Shown here piece after piece: positions 12,799-24,759 of a stretch of DNA of 64,000 nt (within the stretch, counting starts at the first letter, position 1; every line of letters starts with the position of its first letter). The stretch comes from Chondrosia reniformis. Lineage: Eukaryota > Porifera > Demospongiae > Chondrillida > Chondrillidae. The stretch lies in NCBI GenBank assembly GCA_947172415.1, contig OX359189.1, positions 9,314,501 to 9,378,500 of the forward strand, written 5' to 3'. The notes under the pieces are model-generated. The model was not told where the DNA came from. It worked only from the letters and a program-made list of their open reading frames with translations, and ran no database searches. The position numbers and the translations under genes were made by a program.

Positions 12799-12905
12799 TT
12801 ACTAATGAAGGTGCAATTAATGGGGAAATGGAGAGGAATCCTGCTTATGTACCTATTGAGATGAGTCAGATTGAAGATAAACCAACTTATGTGAACTTAA
12901 AGTGA
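12799..12905 (+). CDS. Orphan tail exon 1
   Basis: An intact copy of the receptor cytoplasmic exon with its CAG acceptor and pyrimidine tract but no TM exon in front. It encodes VTNEGAINGEM, NPAYVPI and YVNLK then stops. Its 3' flank, through about 13300, matches the flank of receptor 6. It could be an alternative last exon for receptor 3, about 4.3 kb upstream, or a leftover duplication edge. Confidence 0.55.
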
Positions 12906-13322
12906 CCATTTTGAAGTGACAATTATGCTGGGATTTTGGGGTTTATATCAGGAGTTGACTGTATACGTATATACTTATGAACCTGTGTTCTTCTAAAACT
13001 ATATATTACACTTTAATTTGACTATACATGTAATGTTGTGTTAGCTATTTATTTATTTATTTTTTATTTATGTATATCACATGATCTCACACATCTTAGT
13101 ATCATCTTGATCAGTTATGTTTAATCACTATTTTAGTTGACTTAAGTAGCTGTGCATATTTTGTTTTCCATACAACTTTCGATTATTACTATCGAACCCC
13201 CTTGATATTACAATACAGTATTCTGTTTTCAAATGTAATTTGAAAGTATTTATCAAGTTCTCACATATAAAAACATTTTCAATTTAAAATAGCTATCTCT
13301 AATTATAAATGTTTCACAAGAA

Positions 13323-13332
13323 GGGGAATTCC
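13323..13332. promoter_or_regulatory. NF-kB-type site (GGGGAATTCC) before receptor 4
   Basis: Same decamer and position as at 566, 16 bases before the ATG at 13349. Bases 12906-13322 are otherwise AT-rich flank without a gene. Confidence 0.5.
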
Positions 13333-13348
13333 TTATCACAACCACAAG

Positions 13349-16253
13349 ATGGCTGACCAGTGTTGCATAGTGATCCTATATTATCTTTCAATATTTAAAG
13401 GTATGGCAAACATTCATTTTAATACGTAAGTGTATATAGTATTGTACATGTGTATATACAATGCAAGTTACAATACCAATCTAATTTATATAAATAATTC
13501 ATATAATATGGCTCCAAGAAAGGAACTAGAAACAGAATTAGTATAAAACTCATTTTAAATTATATTATGTTTATAATTGTCTGTTGTATATACATATAAT
13601 AATAATAATGATTTTTATTAATGTGACATGCTATTCTGAAAAAAAGATCAGTCAGAAATAGCCCAACCCATGGTGGGTTTACAAGTCACTAGCAGGGGGT
13701 ATACATTTCCAGGGCCATGCAGGGAGGGTGTATGTATTACAAAACCTTTATGGAACAAAAATTAGTGAGAATGAGTGAGAGATTTACGATGAATGTACAT
13801 ACTGTAAATATAATTTGAGATCTTTTGATTTGGGTATGTTAGGATGAAGTGGTTTTTTTGGATACTTGGGTAAGAGTAGAAGTTAGGGGATAAAAGTGAG
13901 CATTCAGCAAAAAGATTACATCTTATATGATTGAAAGCTGGACAGGTTGTAATAAAATGAGTGGAGTCCTCTATTGCACCACAGTTACACAGCTGGCAAA
14001 TCCTGCTCTCCAGATCAACCTTAGGGTGTCTCAATCTGCCCTTCTCAATTTCGAGAGGGAGGCACCCACACCTCAGGGCTGCCAGGACTCTCCTTTTATC
14101 AAAATTACCAGTCCTTATATAGTCATCAGTTGAGGGTTATACGTATACAGCCATATGATGTATAGCTGTATACTTCTTATTAGTTGTAGAAGCTACTGTT
14201 ACACTCACTGCTCCATCAAGTTCTCCTTGTTTTGGTCAAACCTACAAGTTAACATGTACACATCCTGTATTTGATGCTGATACTAATGTTAGATGGGAGA
14301 GAAATGGAACTGGATTTAATCCTGAATCTTTTCCTAACCATATTGGTGATGACAACCCAGATCCAACTACTACTACTCTGACTATCACTGTGACCAGAGA
14401 AGAGTTTGAGAATACAGTCTATATTTACAGTTGTCTCACTGTTAACACAAGTACTGACACTGTTGTAAGAATCTACAGTAATGAAGTTACTGTAGATCCA
14501 CCTGGTGAGTCAGTTTTAGTGTACATTATGACAGTTTAATAGAGCTATACCTAGATTGATGCTTTCAGTCATTTATGTATGTAATATTTCATATAAATAA
14601 CATTAACACTATTATATTCTCTATATCTAAGACCTGTTTATGCATATGACTATTATATCCGGCCTATACAACTGGGCATGTATACCCTATACAGATTAAT
14701 TTGGTTTTATACATTATGTGAGCATACGTATACATGTGTACATGTGTTTACATGTTACCATGCACTCTAGCAATTGGTTTTGGATTACTCATTTATCAAA
14801 CTAGTATGTATTGCACTACCTCTGCAGATGTTCCTCTACCACCAGTTAATATTGGATATATGAGAACATCCAATTCCATCTCAATTGACTGGCAACAAGA
14901 AGATGTGTGTTTTATTGTCGTGTCATATGAGGTAGAAGTACTACAAGATGGCCGCCCCACTGTATGGACTAATGATACTGGTATTACCATTGAAGAACTG
15001 GTTCCTAATACAACATATGTTATAGGTATCAGAGTTGTTAGTGTAACAGTGAAGAGCAGACTAGTTCAAGTGATGGTTACTACATTAAGTGAGTATTTGT
15101 TACTGTAACAATGAACTACTATTTATTTGTAGTTATAAACCTTGCAAGTACATTCAAGTATTCAAGTATCTTATTTTAACTGGGGAGACCTTTAGCCAAT
15201 GGCTATTATTCTAGTGTACCCCTTTAGAGGTGTAATTACAATATAACTTCATTTATACATTGGAATTTTACACTGTCTTTGATTCAAAGTGAAAAAAGAG
15301 GCAATTTTATCTAACCTTTCACTATTGTAGTACAATAGTAAATTACCCTACAGGACATGTGTTCTACCTAATTTTGTAAATGTTGACTTTTCAACAGAGA
15401 ATACAACCCTAACAGCTAGTTCATTAGAGAACTGTCAAGTCACTTTGACATGCACACATCATGACAAAAATGATGTAGCCTTCAATCCATTATCAACCTT
15501 TTGGAGGAAGAACAATGGTAGCTTTGTAGAGTACACTGAAGGAGTAGTTAAGAGTGAAAATGAAGAGACAGTTCTATCCATCACTGCTGAATATGGAGAC
15601 ATGTTCACTTGTGCACTGAAACTACAAAATGGAGGAATGGAGGAAAGTAACACAATCACAGTTCAAAGACCTGATGAACCTCCTCAATGTGAGATTAATA
15701 CTTCACATATAGGATCGAGTGAAATTACTTACACACATGTACATACTTACAACTTACGTAAGTATAAAATATTATATTATGCATTCTCTATATCTCATTT
15801 TGTATATATGTAAATATATCACTATGTGAAGGCTTTTGCTGTCAATGGGATGTCTGACATATTGAATACATCTCATTAACAGGTACTTCTGCAGCTGTAG
15901 CAAGTGACTGTGTGTCATGGATAAGTGCTTTTGGAGTATTAACTTCTCTTTTGATAATCAGTTGGAGCATATTCATAGCTACCTGTGTTGTAGCTGTTTG
16001 TATGTACAAGAAGGTTCATATCAGTCGTAAGAATGAGAAGTATACATCTCAGGAAGGTAATGAGACAGAGAATATATATATATACGGTACACAACCTGGA
16101 TATAAGTATATATAGGTTCCCCTCTCTCTCTTATATGTATGCAAATCAGTTACTAATGAAGGTGCAATTAAAGGGGGAATGGAGAGGAATCCTGCTTATA
16201 TACCTATTGAGATGAGTCAGATTGAAGATAAACCAACTTATGTGAACTTGTGA
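13349..16253 (+). CDS. Receptor 4: type 1 Ig-FN3-Ig transmembrane protein with ITAM-like tail
   Basis: Exons 13349-13400, 14184-14504, 14828-15088, 15398-15688, 15883-16056 and 16150-16253, all phase 1; about 400 aa. Domain order is as in receptor 1. Its Ig1 carries a distinct loop set: NPESFPNHIGDDNPDP between the C and D regions, and SCLTVNTSTDTVVRIYSNEV in the F-G region where most relatives read RCFTFD. Receptor 8 shares the second loop, which suggests a recent common source. FN3 has the intact core IDWQQEDVCF. Tail NPAYIPI-x10-YVNL. Intron 1 contains a LINE fragment but the splice signals are unaffected. The model looks intact. Confidence 0.8.
13600..14138 (-). mobile_element. 5'-truncated LINE fragment in intron 1 of receptor 4
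   Basis: Comparison with intron 1 of receptor 8 defines the insert edges. On the minus strand, 14034-13762 encodes a Cys/His module, CQLCNCGAIEDSTHF followed by CPAFN, typical of the region after the reverse transcriptase of non-LTR elements. The 3' end, on the left, finishes in an (ATT)n-type tail, as in I/R1-like LINEs. Only the end of the element is present. Confidence 0.65.
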
Positions 16254-16358
16254 TAATATGTATTATGTATACTGTAATAGTCACTCTTGCACACTTCACA
16301 TAAAGTGATTACAAACGTGTTCTTCTACAAAATCTGTTATGAAAATTCACTGAAAGCT

Positions 16359-16505
16359 AATGAGAATGAGAATGAGAATGAGAATGAGAATGAGAATGAG
16401 AATGAGAATGAGAATGAGAATGAGAATGAGAATGAGAATGAGAATGAGAATGAGAATGAGAATGAGAATGAGAATGAGAATGAGAATGAGAATAAGAATG
16501 TGAGT
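16359..16505 (+). repeat. (GAGAAT)n microsatellite, longest copy
   Basis: A nearly perfect hexamer array of about 23 units between the 3' ends of receptors 4 and 5. It gives Asn-Glu or His-Ser dipeptide frames that are artefacts here. The flanks 16254-16358 and 16506-16740 are non-coding 3' sequence. Confidence 0.9.
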
Positions 16506-16740
16506 GATTACAATTGTAATACGTATATTACATATGCAGTATAACATTACCTTCTGGAAATGCATACTTTTCATCAATCTATTTCACTTGCTTGTATTAT
16601 GGCGACATTAATTGTTTCATTTGAATCAGTTGCTAATGAAGATGAAAGTGTACGTGTATACATATGTATATATAATGTATACGTACGTATATCTATATAT
16701 ATCACTTCATTTATCAATTTCATATATGTATTATATGAAA

Positions 16741-18179
16741 TCACAAGTTAATATAAATTGGTTTATTTTCAATTTGATTCATCTCAATAGGTACATATGC
16801 AGGATTCGTCTCCATATCTTCATTCTTATTAATAGTACTTTCATTTCCACTGGATGGCTCTACACAATGATGAACGATGATATAAGATTAAATTGGAAGA
16901 CATATATATTATAGAAACTGATTTATTCATATAAGTGCATATATGCAAACTGTATATGCCTTACATTTCAATGTTTTCACATTGGTAGATGTTTCACTGG
17001 AAATAGTTCTCTTGCAAAGAACTACAACACATGTACAGTAGCTATGAATATGCTCCAACTGATTATCAATAGTGAAGCTAACACACCAGCTGCCACCATC
17101 CAAGATTCTATGGCACATGTACAATCTACAATACCAGAAGTATATTAATTAGCATTCCAAGAATATATATTACAGTAGCAAATGCATAATTTTTTTACAT
17201 ATGACCGAGACTTACTCATTTTCATAGTTGATACAAAGCTATGTACAATTTCACTTCGAATATTTGCATTCTCTTTACAATAAGCTCCAACTCCAATCTC
17301 ATAAGATGTACCAGGAGTAAGACCTTCAATAGTGTAGGATGTTTCAGTAGTGGTTGCATTCCTCAAACTAGATCCATCTCCACTCTGTTGCCATGTTACC
17401 TCATACATGAAGGTACAGTTCTCAAAACACTCATCACTGTGGGACCACATCAGGGAGATACTTGTATCAGAAGGGACGGATGTGAGTGAGGTTGGAGGAA
17501 GGGGAGAACCTGGATATGTATATATAATTAAGAAAGTGTAACGTTATTCTAGAGATTATCTACCGTATTCTTTACCTCTGGCACTAGCAGTCACAGGTTC
17601 ACTCTCCTCCATACTACCATCAGCATACACAACAGCACAAGAGTAGTTAGCCTCTCTATTGTACATTTTGCCAACATTCCAAATCACCCTCAGAATACTT
17701 GACATAAGACTATCTTCAATGACACAACTGCCATCACATTCATCAATCCTCATACCATCCTTCATCCACACTATACTGTATGATCCTTCAGGGAATTTCC
17801 CTCCAATACAACATTTTACTTTTGTACATGACATTTCCTGATTTACTACAATTCTCAATGTATCTGAAAATTAAATAAGCACAAGAGCTATATATATAGA
17901 CAATCATACACTATAAATGAGGTACAAACCCAACGTTGTAATCTCCACTTCCACTGTATCACTGGTAATATCCGGATACTGTACACTCTGTGCTGTGATC
18001 ATAAAGATGTAACTTGTATTTGGTGTTAATGACTCTACTGTGATGGTCATGTTAGTAGTTGCATATGATGTACACTGAGATGGATCAGGTACTCCATTGA
18101 CAAGAAGACAGTGAGTGATGTTGAAGAAGACAACAACAAATAGAAATTGCGATAAAAGACTTAACACACTATTAGTCAT
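16741..18179 (-). pseudogene. Receptor 5: type 3 receptor lacking Ig1 and tail (deletion and frameshift)
   Basis: Signal-peptide exon 1 is fused directly to the middle of FN3a (exon 18179-17930, MTNSVLSLLSQFLFVVVFFN then ITHCLL). Intron 1, the whole Ig1 exon and the first half of FN3a are gone, but the fusion stays in frame. Ig2 (17863-17576) and FN3b (17509-17216) look normal. The TM exon (17125-16965) is 5 bases longer than in sisters, and the shifted frame stops at 17022-17024, just after the hydrophobic segment. The tail exon 16859-16741 still encodes NPAYVPI and YINL but is out of reach. The remaining product would be a tailless ~311 aa protein. Either a pseudogene or a decoy. Confidence 0.7.
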
Positions 18180-18392
18180 GATGCTCAGTAGGTATATATA
18201 CTGCTAAACAGAGTTCAGTTCACAGTCTAGATTTATAGTCCCATATTACAGACGGTAGTTCTAGGGAGAGCCCCCAATCTGCTATGATCATATGATCAGT
18301 CGCTTCATGAAAATGATGATGTTTTTGTAAACGCTTTCGTCGATCATTGTGGTATTTAGAACTAACAGTATACACAATTACATATATACAAG
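18180..18392. promoter_or_regulatory. Bidirectional promoter between receptors 5 and 6
   Basis: Gap of 213 bases, homologous to 6008-6211. The kB-like site is GGAGAGCCCC at 18265-18274 and still fits GGGRNNYYCC on the reverse strand. The CCAAT box next to it is kept. Confidence 0.55.
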
Positions 18393-20992
18393 ATGAATTC
18401 TGACCAACACGTTTCAGTGACGCTATTCGTTTTACCTTTAATATTACAAGGTACGTAATAATTTGGACTGTGCATGCAACTAGCCGCTTTTTACTTTAAA
18501 GGTTTAGCATTTTTAACGATATCATTTTATGATCTCCTACACTTTTGTATATACCGAAATAGCAATGCTTATTTACTATGCATATATAAAGGAGTGATCT
18601 ATTTACACTATGTTAATCAGTACTAGTGGTAGATTTAGGGGTCGATGGTGAAATACCACTAGAGTTTGAGTTTGTATTAGCCAACCTTCCAACTATATAA
18701 ACTAGCCAAACCCTTCTCTATCTCATACCCCTTATAGACTTGTAGATCTGCTCTAATAAGTGCATGTATAACACTATTAATTACATTAATTCTCTCTAAT
18801 ATGGCTATTCTTTTACATTATTACAATTAGTTGTAGAAGCTACTGTTACACTCACTGCTCCATCAAGTCCTCCTTGTTATGGTCAAACCTACAAGTTAAC
18901 ATGTACACATCCTGTTCTTGTGACAAGTACTCTTCTGTGGGAGAGGAATGGAGTGTTCTTTGGTCCTTCAGCTAGTACCACTCATGATGTAGTTGAGACT
19001 ACTCCAACTACTACTAGTCTGACTATCACTGTGACCAGAGAAGAGTTTGAGAGTACAGTCCACACTTACAGATGCTATACTGATGATCAAGTAATTAATG
19101 AAAGGGACTACAGTAACAACATTACAGTGGATCCGCCTGGTAAACATGTACTAATTTCATAAAGTGGTATACACTCCATATAATAAGAAATTCTAAAGGC
19201 ATATCAAGGAAATGTACTGTACTTTACTCAACATACATGTATGATTGAATAACCTAAACATAACCTTCCAGCTGTTATCTCTTGTCACTTAACTTCTATG
19301 CCCAAAACATATTACATATTAAGCAGAACCTTATTATTGTCTAATAGATGTCAGCTAGAAACTTTATATATATCAGACTCTCTATTATTGCAATTGTAAA
19401 CTATATGTACACATAATTACATAATAATCTAGCAATTTTTATAATTATTTTGTTACAAATTGTATGTAGAGGTACCAAGCCCACCATATGATATTCTGAC
19501 TGCGAGAACCACTTCTTCAGTCTCAATTCGATGGCGGCATCACGATGTGTGTTTTTCAAACATTACGTTTGAAATAAGAATACTACAAGATGACAGATAC
19601 TTTATAATTTCTTATGGTTACCATGACAACATTACCATTGAAGGACTAGTACACAATACAACTTATAGTATACTAATTGGAGCAGTGGGTGGTGGGAGTG
19701 TGCAAGTGATGGTTACAACATTAGGTGGGTTACTGTGGGTATGTATTAGATAGTATATTCTCTAGAGGTAATATACTGTATGTACACTGTCCATTCTCGA
19801 GCACTCTTTTACTTAATGTACATGTTCCAGTCAGTTTATAGATTCACTGAGCGCTTATATATTAAATGTTCTGAGTACATATTTGTGTGGTATAAGTATT
19901 TACTCTTCACAGTTGTATCTTTAAAAAAAGATTTCGAATTTATCATATAAAGAATTAGAATTAAGACTTCCCACATGAATACATACATATCAATTGTCTA
20001 ATAACTTTTCAACAGAGAATAAAACCCTAACAGCTAGTTCATTAGAGAACTGTCAAGTCACTTTGACATGCAAACATCATGACAGAAATGATGTAGCCTT
20101 CAATCCAAAATCAATCTTTTGGAGGAAGAAAAATGGTAGCTTTGTAGAGTACATTGAAGGAGTAGCTAAGAGTGGAAATGAAGAGACAGTTCTATCCATA
20201 ACTGCTGAATATGGAGACACTTTCACTTGTGCACTGAAACTACAAAATGGAGGAATGGAGGAAAGTAACACAATCTCAGTTCAAAGACCTGATGAACCTC
20301 CTCAGTGTGAGATTGATATACTTTATATAGGATCCAGTGAAATTACTTATATACACACATGTACATACTTACAACTTACGTACATATAAAGTATTATATA
20401 TTATGCATTCTTTATAATATTTCAGTTTGTATATATGTATATAACACTGGTTGGTTGGATATGATTTGAGCATCTTATAATAAGTGTTGCTGATGCTCAA
20501 ATCATATCCAGCCAACCAATTATGAGCGCAACAAGTACCCCTTATTACTTCATATATAACACTATATGAAGGCTTTTGCTGTCAATGGGATGCCTGATAT
20601 ATTGAATACATCTCATTAACAGGTACTTCTGCAGCTGTAGCAAGTGACTGTGTGTCATGGATAAGTGCTTTTGGAGTAGTAACTTCTCTTTTGATAATCA
20701 GTTGGAGCATACTCATCGCTACCTGTGTTGTAGCTGTTTGTATGTACAAGAAAGTTCATATCAGTCGTAAGAATGAGAAGTATACATCTCAGGAAGGTAA
20801 TGAGATAGAGAATATATATATATACGGTACACAACCTGGATATAAGTATATATAGGTTCCCTCTCTCTCTTATATGTATGCAAATCAGTTACTAGTGAAG
20901 GTGCAATTAAAGGGGTAATGGAGAGGAATCCTGCTTATGTACCTATTGAGATGAGTCAGATTGAAGATAAACCAACTTATGTGAACTTATAA
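18393..20992 (+). CDS. Receptor 6: type 2 Ig-FN3-Ig transmembrane protein with ITAM-like tail
   Basis: Exons 18393-18450, 18831-19139, 19470-19724, 20016-20306, 20623-20796 and 20889-20992; about 396 aa. Signal MNSDQHVSVTLFVLPLILQ. Ig1 is a different version from receptor 3: TSTLLWERNGVFFGPSASTT in the C to D region, and RCYTDDQVINERDYSNNI after the F-strand Cys. Receptor 10 shares this version. Ig2, TM and tail are the common forms, with NPAYVPI-x10-YVNL. Intron 4 carries a hairpin MITE. Bases 20993-21361 are 3' flank with no gene. The model looks intact. Confidence 0.82.
20449..20545 (+). mobile_element. Hairpin MITE in intron 4 of receptor 6
   Basis: Two arms of about 26 bases, 20449-20474 and 20492-20517, pair almost perfectly, starting GGTTGGTTGGATATG. 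A short right-hand part continues to about 20545. Half copies with only the right arm remain at the same intron position in receptor 12 (about 40306-40385) and receptor 14 (about 49918-49995). The insertion therefore predates the split of these genes. Confidence 0.65.
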
Positions 20993-21361
20993 AGTGACTA
21001 TTTTGAAGTGACAATTATGCTGGGATTTTGGGGTTTATATCAGTCGACTGTATATATACGTACTTATGAACCTGTGTTCTTCTAAAACTATATATTACAC
21101 TTTGACTATACATATAATGTTGTGTTAGCTATTTATGTATATCACATGATTTCACACATCTTAATATCATCCTGATCAGTTATGACTAATCACTATTTTA
21201 GTTGACTTATAAAGTTGCTGTGCATAAGTTGTTTCTACACAACTTTTAATTATTACTATCAAACCCTTGATACAGTATTCTGTTTTCAAATGTAATTTAA
21301 AGTATTTATCAAATTCTCACCTATAAAAACAATTTGTAAGTGATTACATGTTACACCAGAA

Positions 21362-21371
21362 GGGGAATTCC
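21362..21371. promoter_or_regulatory. NF-kB-type site (GGGGAATTCC) before receptor 7
   Basis: Same decamer, 16 bases before the ATG at 21388. Confidence 0.5.
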
Positions 21372-21387
21372 TTATCACAACCACAAG

Positions 21388-23688
21388 ATGGCTGACCAGT
21401 GTTGCATAGTGATCCTATATTTTCTTTCAATACTTAAAGGTATTTCAATTAAAGAGTGTATATAGTAATGTACATGTGTATATGTATACAGTGCAAGTTA
21501 CAATATACCAATTTAAATTAAGGGATATATACTTGTTTATAATTGTCTGTTGTATATACTAGGTGTATACCTCTTACTAGTTGTAGAAGCTACTGTTATA
21601 CTCACTGCTCCATCAAGTCCTCCTTGTTTTGGTCAAACCTACAAGTTAACATGTACACATCCTGTACTTGATGCTGATACTAATGTTAGATGGGAGAGAA
21701 ATGGAACTGGATTTGGTACAGCAGCTAGTACCACTCATGATGAAATTGAGACTAGTACAACTACTACTACTCTGACTATCAGTGTGACCAGAGAAGAGTT
21801 TGAGAATAGAGTCTACACTTACAGATGTATTACATTTGATAGTAATCTTGGTTTCATAAATGATCCAAATAGAGTCATCAGTAATGAAGTTACTGTAGAT
21901 CCACCTGGTGAGTTGATTTTAGTGTACATTATAACAGTTCAATAGAGCTTTACCTAGATTGATTCTTTTAGTCATTCATGTACGTATGTAATATTTCTAA
22001 GATTAAAATACTAAAGATGAATTTTATTAACACAATCACTATATCTCTAAGACCTGTTTAAACTATATATGTATACCATATAGACACCCATATCTGCCCT
22101 ATAAAGTATGTATATATATACAGCTGGACATGTATACCGTATATATACACACAAGTGCAGATACGTATATTTGGTTAAATATATTGTGTGAGCATATATG
22201 CATGCTACCACTCTATATACCAATTGGTTTTAGATTACTCATTTATCAAACTAGTATGTATTGCATTACCTCTTCAGATGTTCCCCTACCACCAGTTAAT
22301 ATTGAATATATGAGAACATCCAATTCCATCTCAATTGACTGGCAACAAGAAGATGTGTGCTTTATTGTCATGTCATATGAGGTAGAAGTACTACAAGATG
22401 GCCGCCCCACTGTACTGACCAATGATACTAATATTACCATTGAAGAACTGGTTCCTAATACAGCATATGTTATAGTTATCAGAGTTGTTAGTGGAACAGT
22501 GAAGAGCAGTCCAGTTCAAGTGATAGTTACTACATTAAGTGAGTATTTGTAACTGTAACAATGTACTATTACTACTGTACATGTGTAGTTATTAACCAAG
22601 TATTCAAATATTCAAGTTTCTTATTTTAAATGGGGAGACCTTTAGCCAATGGCTATTATTCTAGGTACCCAGTGTACCCCTCTATGCATTTACAATATAA
22701 CTTCATTAATACAGTGGAATTTCACACTGTCTTCAATTCAAAGTGAAAAAAGAAGGCAATTTTATCTAACCTTTCACTATTGTAGTACAATAGCAAATTA
22801 CCCTACAGGACATGTGTTCTACCTAATTTTGTAAATGTTGACTTTCAACAGAGAATACAACCCTAACAGCTAGTTTATTAGAGAACTGTCAAGTCACTTT
22901 GACATGCAAACATCATGACAGAAATGATGTAGCCTTCAATCCAAAATCAACCTTCTGGAGGAAGAACAATGGTAGCTTTGTAGAGTATTCTGTAGGAGTA
23001 GTTAAGAGTGGAAATGAAGAGACAGTTCTGTACATCACTGCTGAATATGGAGACATGTTCACTTGTGCACTGAAACTACAAAATGGAGGAATGGAGGAAA
23101 GTTACACAATCACAGTTCAAAGACCTGATGAACCTCCTCAATGTGAGATTGATACTTTATATAGGATCGAGTGAAATTACTTTCACGCATGTACATACTT
23201 ACGGCTTACGTACGTATAAAGTATTACATGCATTCTCTATATTTCATTTTGTATATACATATAACACTATATGAAGGCTATTGTTGTCAATGGGATGTCT
23301 GATATATTGAGTACATCTCATTAACAGGTACTTCTGCAGCTATAGCAAGTGACTGTGTGTCGTTGATAAGTGCTTTTGGAGTAGTAACTTCTCTTTTGAT
23401 AATCAGTTGGAGCATACTCATAGCTACCTGTGTTGTAGCTGTTTGTATGTACAAGAAGGTTCATATCAGTCATAAGAATGAGAAGTATACATCTCAGGAA
23501 GGTAATGAGATAGAGAATATATATACGGTACACAACCTGGATATAAGTATATATAGGTTCCCCTCTCTCTCTTATATATATATGTTACTAATGAAGGTGC
23601 AAATAAAGGGGAAATGGAGAGGAATCCTGCTTATGTACCTATTGAGATGAGTCAGATTGAAGATAAACCAACTTATGTGAACTTATAA
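21388..23688 (+). CDS. Receptor 7: type 1 receptor whose own tail exon lost its splice acceptor
   Basis: Exons 21388-21439, 21581-21907, 22278-22538, 22852-23142 and 23328-23501 are normal in type and phase. Ig1 has GTAASTTHDEIETSTTT as its C-D loop and CITFDSNLGFINDPNR in the F-G region. Before the tail sequence (about 23585-23688) the CAAATCAG acceptor found in every sister is missing, leaving a TATATATG run, so normal splicing to this tail is doubtful. Retaining the intron adds GNEIENIYTVHNLDISIYRF and then leaves the tail frame. An intact orphan tail exon at 27743, 4.2 kb downstream on the same strand, could serve instead. Intron 1 is only about 140 bases. Confidence 0.7.
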
Positions 23689-23978
23689 AGTGACCATTTT
23701 GAAGTTATTATTTACATGATACCTTTTACGTATGATATGTACACATACTAAGACACAATTCAAATTCTTGTAATGTATTCATGTACAGCTATTAGAGTAA
23801 GATTTGCATATAAGGTAGAGGTATTATTTTTTGCACTGTATTCTTTATGTACTATAGAACCATGTAAGCCCATTCAATCATTATATCATAAGTAGCAAGT
23901 TGCAAGTACATGGTGTGTTTTTATATAAGTATGTGTTGGAGGAAAACACTTGTAAACGTTTGCTTTCAGTTCTAGTTG

Positions 23979-24133
23979 TTATGCCACTCCTCCGGTTAAT
24001 CCACCGATAATACCACTAGCTACACCTCCAATAACAGTTCCAATACCTGGAACAACGGAACCAATAACGGCACCTGTTGTAGCTGCACCAACAACTCCAG
24101 TTGCACCCCCTACTCCTCCTCCAATTGCAACTC
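23979..24133 (-). CDS. Glycine-zipper exon 2 (isolated terminal exon)
   Basis: Close copy of 8981-9135: an AG acceptor, about 50 residues (GVAIGGGVGGATG, GAATTGAVIGSVVPGIG, VIGGVASGIIGGL) and a stop. The frame is kept despite substitutions. No first exon is seen. Bases 23689-23978 are flank of receptor 7, and 24134-24759 a non-coding spacer. Confidence 0.4.
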
Positions 24134-24759
24134 CTATAAAATGCATTCAATACATGACATACAGGTGTATATGACACATAACATATAATTAACTTATTCA
24201 GCTGTGTCACTAGACCCTCCCCCATATAACTATGCTTGTTATGCAAGAATAAACTGAATGCTTATTGATGCATTTGTTGTAGCTATATAGTATAGGTTCA
24301 AATTTGTTATGTTCACCATACATATGTACTTGCCATGCCATGCTTTATATGCGCATTATTTTAAAAGGAAAAAAGAAAAAAAGTCATCTTTTACAGAACA
24401 TCGTAGTCAAACCTCATGATTATCTTTTTTTCTTTTTTTCTTTTTCCTAACATGTTCTCTTTAAATACGTATATAACTTAGCATAATATATACACTTGCT
24501 GACTTAATGTATTAATGTATTGTAATATTCAATGCTCTTTGTGTGTATATAACTATGCTTGTTATGCAAGTTACAAGAGTATACTGAATGCTTATAGATG
24601 GGTGCTTTTGGTATATGCTATAGTATTTTCCAATTTATTATACACTACTTATTACTATCACCAATTATTATAATGATCATTTTGAAATATACATAATACA
24701 TATATACTTTAAAATTATATTAAAAAGAAAATGTTCAAACAAATATAGTTTTTGTTAGT

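Noticed and set aside
16287-16544. Frame with a long Asn-Glu dipeptide run
   Set aside because: It is the (GAGAAT)n array read by chance; length varies between copies and no start context or splice site is conserved.
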